From Pseudomonadota bacterium (GTDB lineage Bacteria; Pseudomonadota; Alphaproteobacteria; Rhizobiales; Xanthobacteraceae): 7,072 nt of DNA. Location: the NCBI GenBank assembly GCA_023391175.1, contig JAEWBL010000467.1, positions 1 through 7,072 of the forward strand. Reading direction: 5' to 3'. Of the stretch, positions 4,182 through 7,072 are shown piece by piece; position 1 is the first letter of the stretch; each line of letters opens with the position of its first letter. The translations under genes and the position numbers were made by a program. The notes beneath the pieces were generated by a model. The model was not told the origin of the DNA and made no database searches. It saw only the letters and a list, made by a program, of their open reading frames with translations.

Positions 4182-7072
4182 TCAGGCGAGCGCCAGGAGG
4201 CTGGCATTGCCACCCGCCGCGGCGGTGTTGACCGATACCGAGCGCTCCTCCAGCAGCAGGCTCGCCGGGTAAGCGAAGGGAGAGGATGCGATCTCCTCGA
4301 CCGAGGCCGTATGGAGCGGCACGATGGGTCCGTCGCGCTCCGCAATGGCACGGGCAGCGGAGCGCAGGCGCTCCCCCTCCCCTTCCACCAGCGCGACGGC
4401 GACCGCCTCGCCTTCAGGGGCGAGCCGGGCAGCCACAGGCTCCGGCACTGTCGCAAGCACGCCGGCCAGGGCCGCCGGGGCGTCGAGCATTGCGCGATTT
4501 CCGGTGGCGAGGGCGGTGCCAAATTGCCGGATCAGTCCCGTTTCCGTCTCCGGCATCAGCAGCAGTGTGCCGCGGCTGCGCAGCTCGTAAATGTTGCGTT
4601 CGCCCACCGGACCGGGAAGCTCCAGCGACATCCCGAGCGGACTGCGCGCGATGATCGCCCGCATCGCTTCCGCATCCGCCGTGCGGCCCGCCCCCTCAAG
4701 CCAACCCACGAACGCGAGCGCCGCTGGATCAGGTTGTCCCGCCCCCAGGGTGAACTGCGGCCCACGCAACAGCCGCGAAAGATAGAGCGGGCCGCCAGCT
4801 TTCGGCCCGGTGCCGGAAAGGCCGCGCCCCCCAAACGGCTGTACCCCGACCACCGCGCCGATGATGTTGCGGTTCACGTAGAGATTGCCGGCCTCGATCC
4901 GCTCCGTCACCGCAGCCACGGTTGAGTCGAGACGCGTGTGCAGGCCGAAGGTCAGGCCATAGCCCGTGGCATTGATGGCCGAGACCAGCCGGCCGAGATC
5001 GCGGCGCCGCCAGCGCAGCACATGCAGCACCGGCCCGAACACCTCGCGGCCGAGATCGGCCAGGGACGAAATCTCAATCAGCGTCGGGGCCACGAAGGTG
5101 CCCTGCGCCGTCTCGGGCGGCAGTGCCGGGCGATGGACGGGACATCCCTTCGCCGCCATTGCCGAGACGTGCGCCTCGATCCCCCGGCGCGCCTCGGCGT
5201 GGATCACCGGACCCACGTCCACCGAGAGGCGATCCGTGCGGCCGATCTCTAGTTCCGCCATGGCGCCCTTCAGCATGGCGAGCAGGGTATCGGCAACCTC
5301 GTCCTGAAGACACAGAACCCGCAACGCGGAACATCGCTGGCCCGCACTGTCGAAGGCGGAGGCGAGAACGTCCGCCACCACCTGCTCGGGTAATGCGGAG
5401 GAATCCACGATCATCGCGTTCTGCCCGCCGGTCTCGGCAATGAGCGGCACCGGCCGGCCATCCGGTCCCGGCCGCCCGGCCAGCGAACGGGCGATCAGTT
5501 GCGCCACCTCTGTCGAGCCGGTGAACATCACCCCCGCCACCTGCGGCGCCGACACCAGCGCTGCGCCGATGCGGCCATCTCCGGGCAGAAGCTGAAGCAC
5601 GTCGGCGGGGATGCCGGCCGAGTGCAGGATGCGCACCGCCTCGGCCGCCACAAGGGGAGTTTCCTCCGCCGGCTTCGCAAGCACGGGATTGCCCGCAGCC
5701 AGCGCCGCGGCCACCTGGCCGGTGAAAATGGCAAGGGGGAAATTCCACGGGCTGATCGAGGCGATAGGGCCGAGCAGGCGATGGGCCGGTGTAAGGCGCG
5801 CCTCCGCTTCACCGGCATAATAGCGCAGGAAATCCACCGCCTCGCGAACCTCCGCCACCGCGTTGGCGGCCGACTTGCCGGCCTCGCGCATGATGAGGCC
5901 CATCAGGCACATCATTGCCGTCTCCATGCAGTCTGCCGCGCGCCGAAGCAGCGCTCCTCGTTCAGCCGGGGCAAGGGCGGCCCAATCGGTCGCGGCCGAA
6001 GCCGCGCGGGCGACGGCGCGCGAAACATCCGGGACGGTCGCGTCGCGCACCTCGCCCACAATATCGCGATGGTCGCCGGGATTCCGCACTGGCCGCGGGG
6101 CCGCGCCTCCGGATGCGGGCGAGGCCACCGTCCATGTGGCCGCCTGAGCGGCGAGGCGCGACGAAAGCGCGCCGAGCGTCCCGTCGTCGGCAAGATCCAG
6201 CGCGGCCGAATTCACTCGTTCCCCATAGAGGGCGCGCGGGGCCGCGATGCCCGGATGGGGTGCGCCCGGCACCGGCATGGAGGCGACGACCTCGGCCGGA
6301 TCGGGGATGAGCTCCTCGACCGGGACGGCGGGGTCACGGATACGGTTGACGAAGGACGAATTGGCGCCGTTCTCGAGCAGGCGCCGAACCAGATAAGCCA
6401 GCAGAGTCTCGTGGGTGCCCACCGGCGCATAGATGCGGCAGGGCCGGCCAAGGGGGCCGACGATCTCCTCGTACAGCGGTTCACCCATGCCGTGCAGGCA
6501 CTGGAACTCATAGTCGCCGATGCGGAAGTCCGGGCCAGCCAGGTCGTGGATGGCGGCGAGCGTCTGGGCATTGTGGGTGGCGAACTGGGGAAAGACCGCA
6601 TGCTTCGCCGCGAGCAGCTTGTGGGCGCAGGCGATGTAGGAAAGATCGGTGTGGACCTTGCGGGTGAACACCGGGAAATCCGGCGCGCCGTCCACCTGCG
6701 CGCGCTTGATCTCGGCATCCCAATAGGCGCCCTTCACGAGGCGCACCGCAATGCGGCGTCCGGTCCGCCGGGCGAGGTCGATGACAAAATCCAGCACTGC
6801 CGGGCAACGTCGGCCGTAGGCCTGCACCACGAAGCCGATGCCGTCCCAACCGGCCAGCTCCGGCGCTGCACACAGCGCCTCCAGCAGGTCCAAGGAGAGT
6901 TCGAGCCGGTCCTGCTCCTCGGCATCGATGGTGAGGCCGATGTTCCAGCGCCGCGCCTCGACGACGAGCGCGAGGAGGCGCGGCAGCAGTTCGCCCATCA
7001 CCCGCTCCGCCTTGGCGCGGGCGTAGCGCGGATGCAGCGCGGACAGCTTTACGGACAGGCCCGGCCCGCGGA
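4182..7072 (-). CDS. putA: Bifunctional proline dehydrogenase / L-glutamate gamma-semialdehyde dehydrogenase PutA (N-terminus beyond window)
   Basis: The visible 962 residues begin at the right edge in mid-gene. PutA oxidises proline to pyrroline-5-carboxylate with FAD and passes electrons to the quinone pool, then oxidises glutamate semialdehyde to glutamate with NAD. The proline dehydrogenase barrel fills visible residues 1 to about 245: SVKLSALHPRY (6-16), RLVKGAYWD, and YAPVGTHETLLAYLVRRLLE with Y214, R229, R230 and E233 at the spacing of the E. coli PutA substrate residues Y540, R555, R556, E559. By that spacing about 320 residues are missing if the N-terminus is E. coli-like. The aldehyde dehydrogenase domain (about 325-770) has SPWNFP, FTGSTEVA, catalytic Glu546 in ETGGQN and nucleophile Cys580 in GQRCSALR. 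A further domain of about 190 residues follows and ends in SVNTAAAGGNASLLALA, the C-terminal motif of long PutA proteins. Whether it has a DNA-binding ribbon-helix-helix cannot be seen. GTG 7001 and ATG 6998 are internal codons, not starts. Confidence 0.96.
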   Translation of the reverse strand, partial: RGPGLSVKLSALHPRYARAKAERVMGELLPRLLALVVEARRWNIGLTIDAEEQDRLELSLDLLEALCAAPELAGWDGIGFVVQAYGRRCPAVLDFVIDLARRTGRRIAVRLVKGAYWDAEIKRAQVDGAPDFPVFTRKVHTDLSYIACAHKLLAAKHAVFPQFATHNAQTLAAIHDLAGPDFRIGDYEFQCLHGMGEPLYEEIVGPLGRPCRIYAPVGTHETLLAYLVRRLLENGANSSFVNRIRDPAVPVEELIPDPAEVVASMPVPGAPHPGIAAPRALYGERVNSAALDLADDGTLGALSSRLAAQAATWTVASPASGGAAPRPVRNPGDHRDIVGEVRDATVPDVSRAVARAASAATDWAALAPAERGALLRRAADCMETAMMCLMGLIMREAGKSAANAVAEVREAVDFLRYYAGEAEARLTPAHRLLGPIASISPWNFPLAIFTGQVAAALAAGNPVLAKPAEETPLVAAEAVRILHSAGIPADVLQLLPGDGRIGAALVSAPQVAGVMFTGSTEVAQLIARSLAGRPGPDGRPVPLIAETGGQNAMIVDSSALPEQVVADVLASAFDSAGQRCSALRVLCLQDEVADTLLAMLKGAMAELEIGRTDRLSVDVGPVIHAEARRGIEAHVSAMAAKGCPVHRPALPPETAQGTFVAPTLIEISSLADLGREVFGPVLHVLRWRRRDLGRLVSAINATGYGLTFGLHTRLDSTVAAVTERIEAGNLYVNRNIIGAVVGVQPFGGRGLSGTGPKAGGPLYLSRLLRGPQFTLGAGQPDPAALAFVGWLEGAGRTADAEAMRAIIARSPLGMSLELPGPVGERNIYELRSRGTLLLMPETETGLIRQFGTALATGNRAMLDAPAALAGVLATVPEPVAARLAPEGEAVAVALVEGEGERLRSAARAIAERDGPIVPLHTASVEEIASSPFAYPASLLLEERSVSVNTAAAGGNASLLALA

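Overview
The window is about 7 kb of GC-rich, densely coded bacterial chromosome. Base composition, protein style and gene types (a DnaE2/ImuC error-prone polymerase, an L-threonate pathway pair, a long PutA) suggest an alphaproteobacterium, probably of the order Hyphomicrobiales (Rhizobiales). The assignment below order is a guess. I see no rRNA, tRNA, insertion sequence, integrase, CRISPR array or prophage gene. It reads as ordinary core and metabolic chromosome, not a mobile island, and I did not find a new multi-gene system.

Layout, left to right. (1) 1-693 (+): the 3' end of dnaE2 (imuC), open at the left edge. (2) 694-867: an intergenic stretch with a perfect DnaA-box 9-mer, TTATCCACA. 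(3) 868-1896 (+): a secreted or membrane-anchored NodB-type polysaccharide deacetylase with low-complexity arms on both sides of its catalytic domain. (4) 1913-1950: a strong hairpin terminator between convergent genes. (5) 1963-2664 (-): otnC, 3-oxo-tetronate 4-phosphate decarboxylase, with an unusual histidine-rich C-terminus. (6) 2665-2829: a divergent control region holding a 10-bp inverted repeat that overlaps the otnC ribosome binding site, and a LacI-like half-conserved palindrome. (7) 2830-3768 (+): ltnD, L-threonate dehydrogenase. (8) 3908-4165 (+): a small exported cysteine-rich protein. (9) 4182-7072 (-): most of putA, open at the right edge, convergent with the cysteine-rich gene and 16 bp from it.

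Functional picture. ltnD and otnC are the first and last enzymes of the route from L-threonate to dihydroxyacetone phosphate. LtnD makes 2-oxo-tetronate, OtnI isomerises it, OtnK (DUF1537 kinase) phosphorylates it, and OtnC decarboxylates the product. Here the two genes are transcribed divergently from a 165-bp spacer. The kinase and isomerase are not in the window, so this organism either encodes them elsewhere or feeds the intermediates differently. PutA oxidises proline to glutamate in two steps and is a separate catabolic unit. DnaE2 belongs to SOS mutagenesis. The deacetylase acts on envelope glycan. These neighbours share no obvious pathway beyond the ltnD/otnC pair.

The points most worth checking are the possible Shine-Dalgarno-sequestering hairpin in the otnC leader, the natural His-rich tail of OtnC, the split tetronate pathway, and the isolated DnaA box beside dnaE2.
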